Numbered from the stretch's first letter, positions 16,043 through 25,460 are shown. The stretch: 64,000 nt of DNA from a bacterium OM1 bin76 (GCA_002238785.1 MPNA01000014.1:1-64000); one strand, 5' to 3'. Notes: generated from the sequence alone by a model not told the origin. Translations and numbers: made by a program.

Positions 16043-17092
16043 TTAGCGCAATCCCTCTTCTGAGTAGGAGATCACGTCAGCGGCGTTGTCGGCCGTCACC
16101 AATTGGGGTCCGGTCAGGACGACCCTGTCCACTGAACCGAGCGGGAGTCCGCCGGTCTCGTGGAACATGGTGAGGAGCACGATGGGCAGATAACCCTGTG
16201 CGTACTGGTACTGGTCGATGGCAAACGCCATGTTGCCCGCGCCGATGGCTTCCAGCACCTCGGGACCGAGATCGAACGTGGCCAGTTGCACTTGGCCCAA
16301 CATCCCCAGGTTGTCCATGGCATTCAATGCCGGGATGGCGCCGGTCGGACCGAGGGCCAGGACGCCGTCGGGGTTACGAGACGACAGAGCGCCTTCGATG
16401 GCGGCCTGGGCTCCGGTGGGATCGGCCAAGTCCACGGGGATGACCTCGACGTTGCCGCCTAGGCCGTCTTCAAAGCCCTGGCAGCGAGCATCCAGGGCGG
16501 CGTTCCCGACTTCCTGGTTGATGCACAGCGCGTTGCTGACTCCCATGCCGCCCATTTCCTGTCCGGCGATCAGGCCGGCTTCGTACTCGGTCTGGCCCAC
16601 ATGAACCAGGACTCCGAGGTCGGCGAAGACATCAGAACCGGAGTTCATGGAAATCACCGGGATGCCGGCCTCGATCGCGGCCCGGATGCTTGGGCCCAAT
16701 GCGTCGGCGTCAGGAATGGTGACCACCAACCCGTCGGGCTGTGAAGCCACGGCGGCGTCGATGATCTGCGCCATCTCGGCCATGTCGAAGGTGCCGGGGG
16801 CTTGGTAGACCACTGACACGCCCATGTCTTCCTCGGCAGCCTTGACACCGTTGGCGGCTACCGACCAGAACGGGTCGGAGGACTGACCATGAGACACCAC
16901 TACGAAACGCAGGTCCCGCTGGGCGACTGCCTCGTCGGGGGCCGTCGTCGGCTCCGGTGCAGAGGTGGTTTCTGCGGAATCGGCTGCGGCAGTGGTGGGA
17001 GCAGCCGTGGTCTCGGCTGCATCGTCTCCGCCGCAGGCTGCCACAATCAAGGCCATCATGGCCAAAACGGCCACCAGATATTTGCTTCTCAT
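16043..17092 (-). CDS. Sugar ABC transporter substrate-binding lipoprotein (periplasmic-binding type 1)
   Basis: A 349-residue secreted binding protein. The signal peptide ends in the lipobox LIVAAC, followed by a Thr/Ala-rich spacer. The body starts [16 protein letters not shown], typical of ribose/inositol-type type 1 binding folds, and contains [17 protein letters not shown] and [10 protein letters not shown]. It captures a sugar or cyclitol outside the cell for the adjacent permease. The neighbouring iolE and iolD make inositol the likely ligand, but this is inference. AAAGGAGA precedes the ATG. Confidence 0.88.
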   Translation of the reverse strand: MRSKYLVAVLAMMALIVAACGGDDAAETTAAPTTAAADSAETTSAPEPTTAPDEAVAQRDLRFVVVSHGQSSDPFWSVAANGVKAAEEDMGVSVVYQAPGTFDMAEMAQIIDAAVASQPDGLVVTIPDADALGPSIRAAIEAGIPVISMNSGSDVFADLGVLVHVGQTEYEAGLIAGQEMGGMGVSNALCINQEVGNAALDARCQGFEDGLGGNVEVIPVDLADPTGAQAAIEGALSSRNPDGVLALGPTGAIPALNAMDNLGMLGQVQLATFDLGPEVLEAIGAGNMAFAIDQYQYAQGYLPIVLLTMFHETGGLPLGSVDRVVLTGPQLVTADNAADVISYSEEGLR

Positions 17093-17207
17093 AAGGACTC
17101 GTCTCCTTTCGTGAACGGTTTGTTCGCACCTCCAGATGCGGTTCGCAAATGGTCTCTGCTCACCGCAGGAGAAGCTTTTGCCAGTATATCTCTTAACAGG
17201 GCCCTCA

Positions 17208-18131
17208 TTAGATTCCGCATCCCTTTTCCTTTCCCGGTTCCTCCAAAACCTCGACCAGTTCCCCCAGGTACCGGGTGCTCACCGCAGCATCCTCCACCGG
17301 ACCTTGGCGGAGGGGAGGCTTCCCCCTGAGGATCTTGTCCTGCTCGAGTACATACCATCCTTGATATCCGGCCCTCTCCAGGACGGTGATCACCCCACCG
17401 ATGTCCACATCCCCCAAACCCAAGGGACGAAACAGTCCTGTCTTGACGCCCTGTCGGAAGGTGATCTCTCCTGACCGGACCCGGGCTGCAGACGCTTCGT
17501 GGACATCCTTCAGATGCACATGGGCGACCCGATCGGGCACCGACCGGGCTATCGCCAGCGGGTCAATTCCCGCCAGGAACATGTGCCCGGTATCCAGGCA
17601 CAGAGACACCTCGGTGTTGGTGAGGACCCGCTCCAGATCTCGGGGCTTCTCCACCGCCATTCCCCAATGCTGGTGCAGGGCCACTTCCAGCCCCTCTTCC
17701 CCTGCCTGTCCTATCAGTCTCTTCAGGTTTCTTTCGAAAGTCGTCCAATGGGCAGGGCTGAGGTCCTGTGAGAGGTCATAACCATTCTGGGGAAGCTCTG
17801 GACCGAGGACCATGACCTGGGATCCGCACGCCGAGAGGGTCTTGATGGCGCGGTCGGCATAATCCGACTGCTCTTTGCTGTGGGCGGGCAGATGGAGCAG
17901 CAGGGGAACGAATCCTCCCACCACTGACAATCCCGCCGATGAGGCATTTTGGCGGGCTTCCTGCGGGGTCCTGCCAAGGAATCCGTCAGGTCCTAGCTCC
18001 GTGGCTGACAAACCGATAGAGGCCATCTCCTCCAATACCCGGCCACGGGGCAGCAGGTATCCCCATCCCGGCGACCCATCCACTCCCCAAGTGATAGGCG
18101 CCCCGGCGATCCTGTCTTTGAGAGGAATCAA
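17208..18131 (-). CDS. iolE: Inosose dehydratase-like TIM-barrel enzyme
   Basis: A 307-residue protein of the sugar phosphate isomerase/epimerase (AP endonuclease 2) superfamily. The N-terminal [12 protein letters not shown] matches the IolE pattern, as do the metal-ligand regions [22 protein letters not shown] and VAHVHLKDV. IolE dehydrates 2-keto-myo-inositol to the trihydroxy-cyclohexanedione that IolD hydrolyses. The gene overlaps the upstream SDR gene by 4 bases (ATGA) and sits in the same operon as iolD. A related inosose isomerase (IolI) is the main alternative. Confidence 0.85.
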   Translation of the reverse strand: MIPLKDRIAGAPITWGVDGSPGWGYLLPRGRVLEEMASIGLSATELGPDGFLGRTPQEARQNASSAGLSVVGGFVPLLLHLPAHSKEQSDYADRAIKTLSACGSQVMVLGPELPQNGYDLSQDLSPAHWTTFERNLKRLIGQAGEEGLEVALHQHWGMAVEKPRDLERVLTNTEVSLCLDTGHMFLAGIDPLAIARSVPDRVAHVHLKDVHEASAARVRSGEITFRQGVKTGLFRPLGLGDVDIGGVITVLERAGYQGWYVLEQDKILRGKPPLRQGPVEDAAVSTRYLGELVEVLEEPGKEKGCGI

Positions 18132-18946
18132 CGGTTGCCTGCTTTCCGGGGCGGAGGCTGGGGTGGGGAGCCCGCGCCGAGCACCGTCTGGTCGTAGTCG
18201 ACAACCGCTCCGGTCATCAGTCCCGAAGCATCGGAGGCCAAGAACGCGATCGCCTCGGCAATCTCTCCCACCTTCAGGAGCCTTCCGAACGGCGAACCGG
18301 ATTCGGCTGTGGTCAGCCAGTCATCTCCGGCGCCTTCACTGGTTTGAATCCCGTGTTCGGCGGGAGTGTCCGACCAGCCGGGCTGGAGGCAGTTCACCCT
18401 GATCCGGTCTGGCATCACCGCGTATGCGACATTGCGGGTAAGAACTGCCAGTCCCGCTTTGGATGCCGCATAGGCAGCCAAGTGCGGAGGCCCGCCGTGG
18501 GCGGCGACCGATCCGACATTGACGATGGTTCCCCCTCTGCCCTGCCGCCTCATGATCCGCACCACCTCCTGCATGAGGAAGAAGGGAGATCGGAGGTTGA
18601 TCGCCATGATCTCGTCCCAACTCTGGGGCGTGGTGGTGGCGATGGAACCTCTGGTGGTGGTACCGGCGCAGTTGACCAGGATGTCGATCCTGCCGAAGGC
18701 TCTCTCCGCTTTGTCGATCACCCGCCGGTAAGCATCGGCCTCTGCCAAATCGGCGGTGATGAATTCAGACTTGGTACCACGGCTTCGTAGAGCCTCGACC
18801 ACCTTGCTGCCCCTCTCCCGACTCCGACCGGTGACCAAGATCGCCTCTGCTCCCCGGGCGGCCATCAACCGGGCGGCGGCTTCCCCCATTCCGGAAGTGC
18901 TGCCGGTGATTACCGCAACTTTTCCATGGAAGTGCCGCATAGTCAT
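18128..18946 (-). CDS. SDR-family oxidoreductase
   Basis: A 272-residue short-chain dehydrogenase. The NAD(P)-binding TGSTSGMG motif lies near residues 14-21, NCAGTT near 92, and the catalytic Ser146, Tyr159 and Lys163 (YAASK) are in place. It probably oxidises a polyol, perhaps an inositol isomer, given its position between iolD and iolE, but the substrate is not determinable. It lies 13 bases after iolD and is coupled to iolE by a 4-base overlap. A Pro-rich tail (GSPPQPPPRKAG) is unusual for the family. Confidence 0.85.
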   Translation of the reverse strand: MTMRHFHGKVAVITGSTSGMGEAAARLMAARGAEAILVTGRSRERGSKVVEALRSRGTKSEFITADLAEADAYRRVIDKAERAFGRIDILVNCAGTTTRGSIATTTPQSWDEIMAINLRSPFFLMQEVVRIMRRQGRGGTIVNVGSVAAHGGPPHLAAYAASKAGLAVLTRNVAYAVMPDRIRVNCLQPGWSDTPAEHGIQTSEGAGDDWLTTAESGSPFGRLLKVGEIAEAIAFLASDASGLMTGAVVDYDQTVLGAGSPPQPPPRKAGNR

Positions 18947-18959
18947 AGAGCAACAAGTG

Positions 18960-20801
18960 TCAGAGGCCTATTCGCTGGAGTTTCCGTTCCGCCTCCAACT
19001 GCCCCCGCGCCAAACGGACCATTTCTCGTTCACTGACCTCAGGGATACCCACTTCCCACCAAGCTCCGCCTTCGCCCCACTGGTAGGGATGGGTCTCGAT
19101 CACGATCACGTAAGTGCGGTCCGCCTCCTTGGCCCGCTGGTATGCCCCCGCCAATTGGTCGAGTCGCTCCACTCTTTCGGCCAGGGCGCCCATCGAGCGG
19201 GCATGTTCCACGAAGTCAACCCGGGTCATACGCTCATGGCGGGAAGATGCCAGGAGATTGTTGAACTCCTCGCTCCCCGCGTTGACCTGCAACCGGTTGA
19301 TCACCGCGAAGCCGCCGTTGTCGCACACGATCATGATCACCTTGTGGCCACTGAACACGCTGGAATAGATGTCGGAGTTCATCATGAGATACCCCCCGTC
19401 ACCCATCCACGCCACCACATCCCGATCTGGCAGAGCCATCTTGGCCCCCCAGGCACCGGAGATCTCATAACCCATGGTGGAGTAACCGAACTCGCAATCG
19501 AAGGTTCCCACCTGCTTTGTTCGCCAACCCATGTTGAGTTCACCTGGAAGCCCGCCGGCTGCCGAGAGGCAGTAGTCGTCCGGGTCGCTGACTTGCCAGA
19601 GGGTTTGGATCACCGACTGGTAGGCCGCAGGTGTGTCGGAGCGGTCCAACCAACTGTCCAGGTAGGTATTCCACTTCTCCATCTCGGCCCGGCTGGTGTC
19701 CATCCACCCTTCCGGCGCCCGGTAGTTGCCCAATTGGTGGTCGACGGCTTCCACGCCGAGGCGGGCGTCGCCGATCACTGCCTGAGAGTGCTGTTTCAAG
19801 GCGTCCCATCGGGCGGCGTTGATGGATACAAACCGCACGTCCGGTCGCTGGAAGGCCGTCCATGATCCTGTGGTGAAGTCCTGCAGGCGGGTACCGACCG
19901 CGATCACCACGTCGGCCTGCGCCGCCAAGGCGTTGGCGGAAGCACTGCCTATTACGCCGACCGTGCCCCCGTAGTTGGGATGGTCATGCTCCATCACCGA
20001 CTTTCCGGCCACCGTCTCCACCACCGGAATGCCCCGCCGGACCGCGAAATCGGTGAGTTCTCCGCCGGCATCGGAGTAGTGCACGCCTCCGCCCGCGATT
20101 ATCAGCGGCTGTCGAGCATCGGCGATGATGGCGGCCGCCGCGGAAGTGTCCCGCGGATCGGGGGCCGGACGTCGGATGTAATGAACCCGTTCGGCGAAGA
20201 AAGCAGCCGGATAGTTGAAGGCCTCCGATTGCACATCTTGGGGAAGGGCTATGAAAGCGGGCCCGCAGTCGGCCGGGTCCAGCATGACGCCCAGGGCCTG
20301 GGGAAGTGACTGGACTATCTGCTCGGGCCGGGTGATTCGATCCCAGTACCGGGAAACCGGACGGAAGGCGTCACACACCGTCACGGTGGGATCATCGAAG
20401 TTCTCGACCTGCTGCAGCACGGGATCGACTATTCGATGGGTGAAGGTGTCACCGCTGAACAGCAGGATTGGGAGCCGGTTGGCGTGGGCGGCGGCCGCAG
20501 CGGTTAGCAGGTTGGTGCAGCCCGGTCCGATAGAAGAGGCTGCCACCATGATCTGGCGCCGCCGCCGAGCCTTGGTGAAGGCCATGGCTGCCAGAGCCAT
20601 GCCCTGCTCGTTCTGTCCCCGCCAGGTGGGAAGCCTATCGGAGACGGGATGGAGCGCCTCGCCCAGACAACTGACATTGCCGTGGCCGAAGATGGCGAAG
20701 ACACCGGGAAACAGCGGAACCGTCTCACCATCGACCACGGTCTTTTGGGCTATCAGCCACTTAACCACGGCTTGCGCCATGGTCAGCCGGATCGTCTCCA
20801 T
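18960..20801 (-). CDS. iolD: 3D-(3,5/4)-trihydroxycyclohexane-1,2-dione acylhydrolase
   Basis: A 613-residue thiamine-diphosphate enzyme. The N-terminal domain carries the cofactor-activating Glu in WRGQNEQGMAL. The C-terminal domain carries the ThDP-binding motif GDGGYLMMNSDIYSSV, and MGYEISGAWGAKMA precedes it. IolD opens the inositol-derived ring to 5-deoxy-glucuronate, the substrate of IolB. The ATG at 20801 gives METIRLTMAQ, matching family N-termini; a TTG at 20807, closer to the AGGAGA ribosome site, is the alternative. It heads the operon iolD-SDR-iolE-ABC transporter. Confidence 0.92.
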   Translation of the reverse strand: METIRLTMAQAVVKWLIAQKTVVDGETVPLFPGVFAIFGHGNVSCLGEALHPVSDRLPTWRGQNEQGMALAAMAFTKARRRRQIMVAASSIGPGCTNLLTAAAAAHANRLPILLFSGDTFTHRIVDPVLQQVENFDDPTVTVCDAFRPVSRYWDRITRPEQIVQSLPQALGVMLDPADCGPAFIALPQDVQSEAFNYPAAFFAERVHYIRRPAPDPRDTSAAAAIIADARQPLIIAGGGVHYSDAGGELTDFAVRRGIPVVETVAGKSVMEHDHPNYGGTVGVIGSASANALAAQADVVIAVGTRLQDFTTGSWTAFQRPDVRFVSINAARWDALKQHSQAVIGDARLGVEAVDHQLGNYRAPEGWMDTSRAEMEKWNTYLDSWLDRSDTPAAYQSVIQTLWQVSDPDDYCLSAAGGLPGELNMGWRTKQVGTFDCEFGYSTMGYEISGAWGAKMALPDRDVVAWMGDGGYLMMNSDIYSSVFSGHKVIMIVCDNGGFAVINRLQVNAGSEEFNNLLASSRHERMTRVDFVEHARSMGALAERVERLDQLAGAYQRAKEADRTYVIVIETHPYQWGEGGAWWEVGIPEVSEREMVRLARGQLEAERKLQRIGL

Positions 20802-20847
20802 GCTCAATTGTCTCCTTGGTTGTATCCCCGGGGCGTCTCCACGGTTG

Positions 20848-20906
20848 TGGAGTCCTCGGCGGGACTCGAATCAGCAACCGCTGCCGGGTTTCCAGATCCA
20901 CAGGAC
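20848..20906 (-). other. tRNA-like element in the iolD leader
   Basis: On the minus strand this 59-base segment ends in a T-loop-like TTCGAGT with CCCGCC, has terminal complementarity GTCCT/AGGAC and is followed by TCCA. The 5' half of the T-stem does not pair and no D-arm or anticodon arm fits, so it is not a functional tRNA. A 6-bp hairpin CTCCAC-AACC-GTGGAG (20852-20837) follows it. It could be a tRNA relic or a structured 5' leader. The rest of 20907-21136 holds nothing I recognise. Confidence 0.3.
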
Positions 20907-21136
20907 CGGGCCAATCCGCATAATACTCTGATCACTTTTCTCATCCTCCAATTCCGGGACCACTTTTATTGGGACAGGCCGTGGCTTGGCATGGCAGTAG
21001 CGGTCTGGTTGGCCATGTCGTTCCCTCCCCGTTTTGTGCGGGGATGATATCGGATTGGAGGGTTGGCGACCTTTCCACCGCAGATGACACGGGTGGACAG
21101 CAGGCCCCCGGCAGTCCTACACCCGCAAGTCTTGGA

Positions 21137-21142
21137 TATCAT
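21137..21142 (+). promoter_or_regulatory. -10 box for the YeiH leader peptide
   Basis: TATCAT lies 6 bases before the ATG at 21149, so the transcript would begin at the short leader frame, not at the transporter start. Confidence 0.4.
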
Positions 21143-21148
21143 GGCGTG

Positions 21149-21187
21149 ATGAGTGGTGACGGCGATCACGCCATGGCAATGCGATGA
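21149..21187 (+). CDS. 12-residue leader peptide upstream of the YeiH exporter
   Basis: A short open frame MSGDGDHAMAMR whose TGA overlaps the ATG of the exporter gene as ATGA. It begins at the predicted transcription start, so ribosomes would load leaderless here and pass to the exporter by termination-reinitiation. No regulatory codon run is obvious. It may simply convert a leaderless message into coupled translation. Existence as an expressed peptide is inference. Confidence 0.35.
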   Translation: MSGDGDHAMAMR

Positions 21188-22461
21188 GCAGGTTTACCCG
21201 CGATAGACCCCTGATCGAGTCCGAAGACTGGGTGTCAGTTTGGCTTGGAGGGGCGGTCATTCTGTTGGTGGTCGCCGGCGTGCGTCCTGTGTTGCCTTTG
21301 TTTGCTTGGAGCGATGGCTTGCCAGGCGAGCTGTTTTCAGCGAACAACGTGGTGGCAGCCTTGGTGCTGGGCGCTGGGTTGATGGCGCTTTCGACGGTCG
21401 GCATCGGCTTGATGGGTGGAAGGCTGAGGGGCTACCTGATCGGTTTTGCGGCCCTGTTCGGCCTGGCCTGGGTATCCCAGATGATTGCGGGAGCGCCGGC
21501 CCTGAAGGAGTGGGGAATCAGTTACGTGATCGTCTCTTTGGTGGCGGGCCTGGTCATTTCGAATCTGGGCTCGGTCCCATCCTGGATAGAGGAAGCGATC
21601 CGAACCGAGTATTACATCAAGACCGGACTGGTGATTCTCGGCTCCTCCATACTGTTTGGTGAGATCCTGCGGTCCGGATTGTTCGGTCTGGGCCAGGCCC
21701 TGCTGGTCATTGTGGTGGTCTGGAGGTTCTGTTACTGGTTCTCTCGGCGGTTGAGTGTTGACAAGGACTTCTCGGTGATCCTGGCCACCGCCGTCTCCAT
21801 TTGTGGCGTCTCGGCAGCCATCGCGGCATGCGGCGCGGTCTCGGGCGACCGCAAGAAACTGTCCTATGTCACCTCCCTGGTCCTGATCGTGGCCGCTCCG
21901 ATGGCGATCTTCATGCCCGCCATAGCCGAAGCCATGGGATTGTCCCCGGTGGTAGCGGGCGCCTGGCTGGGGGGAACCATCGACACCTCCGGAGCGGTGG
22001 TGGCTTCCGGGGAGATCCTTGGCGATTCGGCCCTGAACGCGGCGGTGATCGTCAAATTCTCCCAGAACGCCCTGCTGGGGTTGGCCGCTTTTGCAATCTC
22101 CCTGTGGTGGGCTTTTTGGGGAGACGATCAGGCCAAGGACAAGCCCACCGTGTCGACCATCTGGGATCGGTTTCCCAAATTCGTGCTGGGATTCATGGTG
22201 GTCTCCCTGCTGTTTTCGTTTCTCCTCAGCGGTGAGATGGCCGACGCCACGAGTGGTCTGCTGAAGGGGATCCGTACCTGGTGGTTTTCCCTGGCCTTCG
22301 TCTGCATTGGCCTGGAGACCCGCTTTCGGGACCTGGTTTCCATGGATGGCGGTCGCCCAGCCGCCGGGTTCCTGGTCTCCCAGGGTGTCAACATCCTCTG
22401 GACGCTCCTGGTGGCCTGGCTTCTGTTCGGCGGTGTGTTGTTTGCTGCTCCGGTGCTGTGA
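21184..22461 (+). CDS. YeiH-family putative sulfate exporter
   Basis: A 425-residue integral membrane protein with about ten hydrophobic helices, matching the YeiH/UPF0324 putative sulfate exporter family. Recognisable segments are RTEYYIKTGLVILGSSILFG, ATAVSICGVSAAIAACGAV and AWLGGTIDTSGAVVASGEI. The family is linked to export of sulfate or sulfonate breakdown products, but direct evidence is limited. The ATG is coupled by a 4-base overlap to a 12-codon leader frame. It ends 3 bases before the convergent oxidoreductase gene. Confidence 0.8.
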   Translation: MSRFTRDRPLIESEDWVSVWLGGAVILLVVAGVRPVLPLFAWSDGLPGELFSANNVVAALVLGAGLMALSTVGIGLMGGRLRGYLIGFAALFGLAWVSQMIAGAPALKEWGISYVIVSLVAGLVISNLGSVPSWIEEAIRTEYYIKTGLVILGSSILFGEILRSGLFGLGQALLVIVVVWRFCYWFSRRLSVDKDFSVILATAVSICGVSAAIAACGAVSGDRKKLSYVTSLVLIVAAPMAIFMPAIAEAMGLSPVVAGAWLGGTIDTSGAVVASGEILGDSALNAAVIVKFSQNALLGLAAFAISLWWAFWGDDQAKDKPTVSTIWDRFPKFVLGFMVVSLLFSFLLSGEMADATSGLLKGIRTWWFSLAFVCIGLETRFRDLVSMDGGRPAAGFLVSQGVNILWTLLVAWLLFGGVLFAAPVL

Positions 22462-22464
22462 CCT

Positions 22465-23646
22465 TCAGAGCGCCTCGACTCTCTCCCAGGTGCCCGATTC
22501 CCAGGAACGGGCCATGGCAGACTGCACTTCGGCCACCCGGGCGGCATCTTCGAAGCCGGGCGAGAAGGGCCTTCCCGATCCGACCGCTTGCAGGAATTCA
22601 TACAACTCGATAAGTTTCAGCGCTTCATAGCCGATGGAGTTCCCGTTTCCGGGGACGATGTTGCCCTGGTGAGGGAGCCAATCTCCGGCCAGAACCTGGA
22701 TGAACCCGTCCACGGGCTGTTCCTGCGGCAGGTAGAGTTCCAGGGCGTTGAGCTTCTCATGGGTCCAAGAGGCGGCGCCTTTGGTTCCGTTCAGTTCGAA
22801 GGCCATATCGCTCTGCGGCCCGAAGATGGTCCGATCGGACTCAAGAGTTCCCCGGGCGCCGTTCTCGAATTCGATCAATGCTCCGACGTAGTCCTCGTTG
22901 GTGACGGGACCGGTGGGATCTTCGGGTGAACCCAGGTCATAGTGAGTGCCCTTGCCGGGGACGGGGAGAGGCCGATGGGTGATGAAGGTTTCCCGGGAAG
23001 CAACAACCCCTCGGATGGGTCCGCACAGAAATAGGGCCATGTCGATGGCGTGGGACATGATGTCGGTCAGTGTCCCGTAGCGTGACTTGTCGGTGAAGCG
23101 CCAGGTCAGGAAGGAAAGAGGGTCGCGTCCGTACATGGAGAAGAACCGGCCCCGATAGTGGGTGAGCCTGCCGAATCTGCCCTCTTGTATGAGGGTATGC
23201 ACATGCTGGACCAGTGGCGCCCAACGGTAGTTGTACCCGCATCCCGACAGCACCCCGGCACTTCGGATGGCGCTGGCGATAGCCATGGTGTCTTCAGGAT
23301 GTTCCCCCACGGGCTTCTCGCAGAAGACGGTCTTTCCGGCCGCGGCGGCCTCCTCGGCAATGACTCGGTGGAAGGAATTGGGTGCGGTGATGTCGATGAT
23401 GTCCACCTCCGGGTGGTGCACCACTTCCCTCCAATCGGCGCCCCCTTGTTCGAACCCGAAGTGCTCCACCGCGGTGTGAACCCTCTTGGAGACAGGATCC
23501 GCCATGGCAACCAATCTCGGCTGGATGTCACTTTCGGGAAAGTAGACCTCGATATTGCGATAGGCGCGGGTGTGAGACTGTCCCATCCAGCCAAACCCGA
23601 TCAAACCTATGCCGGGACGCTTGGGGTTGATGTGAAAGTGCGTCAT
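22465..23646 (-). CDS. Gfo/Idh/MocA-family oxidoreductase
   Basis: A 393-residue two-domain dehydrogenase. The Rossmann motif GLIGFGWMGQSH is at the N-terminus, the EKPVG motif with the catalytic-region Lys near residue 110, and the C-terminal domain has TDIMSHAIDMALFL. The family oxidises sugars and cyclitols with NAD(P). An inositol- or scyllo-inositol-dehydrogenase role would suit the region, but the gene lies in a separate two-gene operon. Its start overlaps the 2-hydroxyacid dehydrogenase stop by 4 bases, so the two probably act in one pathway. Confidence 0.85.
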   Translation of the reverse strand: MTHFHINPKRPGIGLIGFGWMGQSHTRAYRNIEVYFPESDIQPRLVAMADPVSKRVHTAVEHFGFEQGGADWREVVHHPEVDIIDITAPNSFHRVIAEEAAAAGKTVFCEKPVGEHPEDTMAIASAIRSAGVLSGCGYNYRWAPLVQHVHTLIQEGRFGRLTHYRGRFFSMYGRDPLSFLTWRFTDKSRYGTLTDIMSHAIDMALFLCGPIRGVVASRETFITHRPLPVPGKGTHYDLGSPEDPTGPVTNEDYVGALIEFENGARGTLESDRTIFGPQSDMAFELNGTKGAASWTHEKLNALELYLPQEQPVDGFIQVLAGDWLPHQGNIVPGNGNSIGYEALKLIELYEFLQAVGSGRPFSPGFEDAARVAEVQSAMARSWESGTWERVEAL

Positions 23647-24659
23647 GCCGAGTCTTCCAGGAATGGCTGCGGTTGGGGTTTCATCCGGTGGAGCACCTGG
23701 GGGTTTACCAGATTAGAGGGCCGGTGCCCGCTCAGCGCCTCCAGAACCCGATCAACGGCCCCCAAGAGCATCCGACGCTTGGCTTCATGGGTCCAGGACG
23801 CAACATGGGGGGTGACCAGAACGTTTTCGAGGTGCAGCAGCGGACTATCCGCAGGGAGAGGCTCAGGGTCGGTGACATCCAGGCCCACCGCTCCGAGGTG
23901 GCCGGAAGTGACCGCTTGGATCAGGGCATCGGTGTCAACCAGGCCACCACGAGCGGTATTGATGAGGATGGCACCCCTCTTCATGCCCGAGAGGGCCTTG
24001 TGGTCGAACATCCTTCGCGACTCTTCGGTGAGGGGAATGTGAATGGAGACCACATCGGCAGTGGTCAACATCGCGTCCAGTTCGGTGGACCGGTCAACAC
24101 TGCCGAACTGATCATCGGTCAGGTACGGATCGTAGGAGGTGACCTGCATCCCCAGGGCGGCGCCGGCCGCTGCAACTCGACGGGCGATCCGACCGAAACC
24201 AACCAACCCCAACACCTTGCCGGAGAGTTCCACCGCGGAATGGGCCCTTATGCCGGCTCGATCTCCCTGGCGCAGGTGATGCTGGATGGCCGGCAGTCGC
24301 TTGGCTGCAGCCAGCATCAAGGCGATGGCGTGCTCGGCGGTGGGGATGGTCGGGCCGTCCGGCACATTGCAGACATAGACACTTCGCCGGGTGGCATCCG
24401 ACAGGTCCACCCCGTCGTAGCCGATCCCGGTGCGGGCAATGACGGTCAGCTTCGGCGCCCTGTCCATAACCTCGCGGTCGTACCAGAGGACCCCGGCCAC
24501 GATGGCAACCGCCTCTTCTACCCCGTGATAAGGATCCCGGGAGTCTCCCGGGCTGAGCACCTGTATCCCCTTTCCCCGCACTTCCTCCATGCCCGGCCAG
24601 TAGGCGCGCTCGAACCAGACGGGAAAGGGAGGCCGCCGATCCGTCTGTGGATTCGTCAT
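23643..24659 (-). CDS. D-2-hydroxyacid dehydrogenase (phosphoglycerate dehydrogenase-like)
   Basis: A 338-residue NAD-dependent D-isomer-specific dehydrogenase. GLVGFGRIARRVAAAGAAL is the nucleotide-binding motif, and the catalytic Arg (INTARGGLVDTDAL), Glu/Asp (VTDPEPLPADSPL) and His (VLVTPHVASWTHEA) are all present. The ATG at 24659 gives a normal family N-terminus; the frame stays open further upstream but that sequence is not homologous. A TCTAAT box on the minus strand lies 8-9 bases ahead, suggesting a leaderless start. The substrate is unknown; it is coupled to the Gfo/Idh gene. Confidence 0.86.
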   Translation of the reverse strand: MTNPQTDRRPPFPVWFERAYWPGMEEVRGKGIQVLSPGDSRDPYHGVEEAVAIVAGVLWYDREVMDRAPKLTVIARTGIGYDGVDLSDATRRSVYVCNVPDGPTIPTAEHAIALMLAAAKRLPAIQHHLRQGDRAGIRAHSAVELSGKVLGLVGFGRIARRVAAAGAALGMQVTSYDPYLTDDQFGSVDRSTELDAMLTTADVVSIHIPLTEESRRMFDHKALSGMKRGAILINTARGGLVDTDALIQAVTSGHLGAVGLDVTDPEPLPADSPLLHLENVLVTPHVASWTHEAKRRMLLGAVDRVLEALSGHRPSNLVNPQVLHRMKPQPQPFLEDSA

Positions 24660-24784
24660 CTTGGGAAGATTAGAAAGATGGCACACTTGAATGGATTGTT
24701 TGAAGGGGACGGAATCTCGGTTCGGGGCAGGGCCGGTTGGACCCCCGAGGAGGCCGCCAAGTGCCTGCCGCTCATGGGGCTTCT

Positions 24785-25114
24785 CTAAGTCGGGGGGCTG
24801 CCTCTCCTCCTGATTCGTCCCCACAGAAGCGCCACCCCCAGGGCGGCCAGAATGATTCCGGCAACCAACCGCCACCTGGTCAGAAGCAGCACCGCTCCTC
24901 CCGCCACCGCCAGAACCACCCCCCATCTGGTCGAGCGAAGGGCAGGATAGGCGAGCCAGACCGCGGCCAGCAGTATGCAGGATCGCAGCAGCACCGATCC
25001 GGTTTCCGGCTGGCCCTGCCACCAGGTCACGGCTGCGGCCACGGCCAGGCCAAACACGCCCACCCCCAGCAGGAGGCGTTGGTGGTCTCTGGTGGGGGGA
25101 GGGTGCTGGTTCAT
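24785..25114 (-). CDS. Small membrane protein, unknown function
   Basis: A 109-residue hydrophobic protein with about four predicted membrane helices (LLLGVGVFGLAVAAAV, LLRSCILLAAVWLAYP, WGVVLAVAGGAVLLL, LVAGIILAALGVALLW) and a basic C-terminus. I recognise no specific family. The ATG at 25114 follows TACCTT by 7 bases on the minus strand, so it may be leaderless; TTG codons at 25120 and 25123 are alternatives. It is divergent from gatC, sharing a roughly 50-bp intergenic region. Confidence 0.6.
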   Translation of the reverse strand: MNQHPPPTRDHQRLLLGVGVFGLAVAAAVTWWQGQPETGSVLLRSCILLAAVWLAYPALRSTRWGVVLAVAGGAVLLLTRWRLVAGIILAALGVALLWGRIRRRGSPPT

Positions 25115-25152
25115 GTTCAACAAGGTAGCGTCCTGCCATGGATGGTCTTTCC

Positions 25153-25158
25153 TAAACT
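25153..25158 (+). promoter_or_regulatory. -10 box for gatCAB (leaderless)
   Basis: TAAACT lies 9 bases before the gatC ATG at 25168. No Shine-Dalgarno sequence precedes the start. Confidence 0.4.
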
Positions 25159-25167
25159 CCTTCCGTT

Positions 25168-25452
25168 ATGCCCATAGATGTGGATGTCGCCCATGTTGCC
25201 AACCTGGCACGCCTGGCGCTTTCGCCTGAAGAACTCGACCGATACCGACAGGAGTTGGGAGTCATCTTGGAGCATGCTTCCCGGGTACAGCAAGTAGAAA
25301 CCTCCGGAATCATGCCTCTCTCTCATCCTTTGGGTTCGGGCAACGTGTTCAGGCCGGACGAACCTTCCCCATCCCTCGACCGGGAAGAAGTCTTGGAGAT
25401 GGCCCCGGAGAGCCGCGATGGCTTCTTCGTGACTCCTCCGGCGCTCGACTGA
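25168..25452 (+). CDS. gatC: Asp/Glu-tRNA amidotransferase subunit C
   Basis: A 94-residue GatC. It has the family start DVAHVANLARLALSPEELDRY, the central HASRVQQVETSGIMPLSH and the Pro-rich DxEE-type tail. GatC wraps GatA and GatB and stabilises the complex that amidates misacylated Glu-tRNA(Gln) and Asp-tRNA(Asn). First gene of gatC-gatA-gatB, with gatA 8 bases downstream. The ATG is 9 bases after a TAAACT box, which suggests a leaderless mRNA. Confidence 0.93.
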   Translation: MPIDVDVAHVANLARLALSPEELDRYRQELGVILEHASRVQQVETSGIMPLSHPLGSGNVFRPDEPSPSLDREEVLEMAPESRDGFFVTPPALD

Positions 25453-25460
25453 CCGGCCGC

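Noticed and set aside
20848-20906. Functional tRNA on the minus strand, possibly selC
   Set aside because: Too short, T-stem unpaired, no D-arm or UCA anticodon loop. Kept only as a tRNA-like element.
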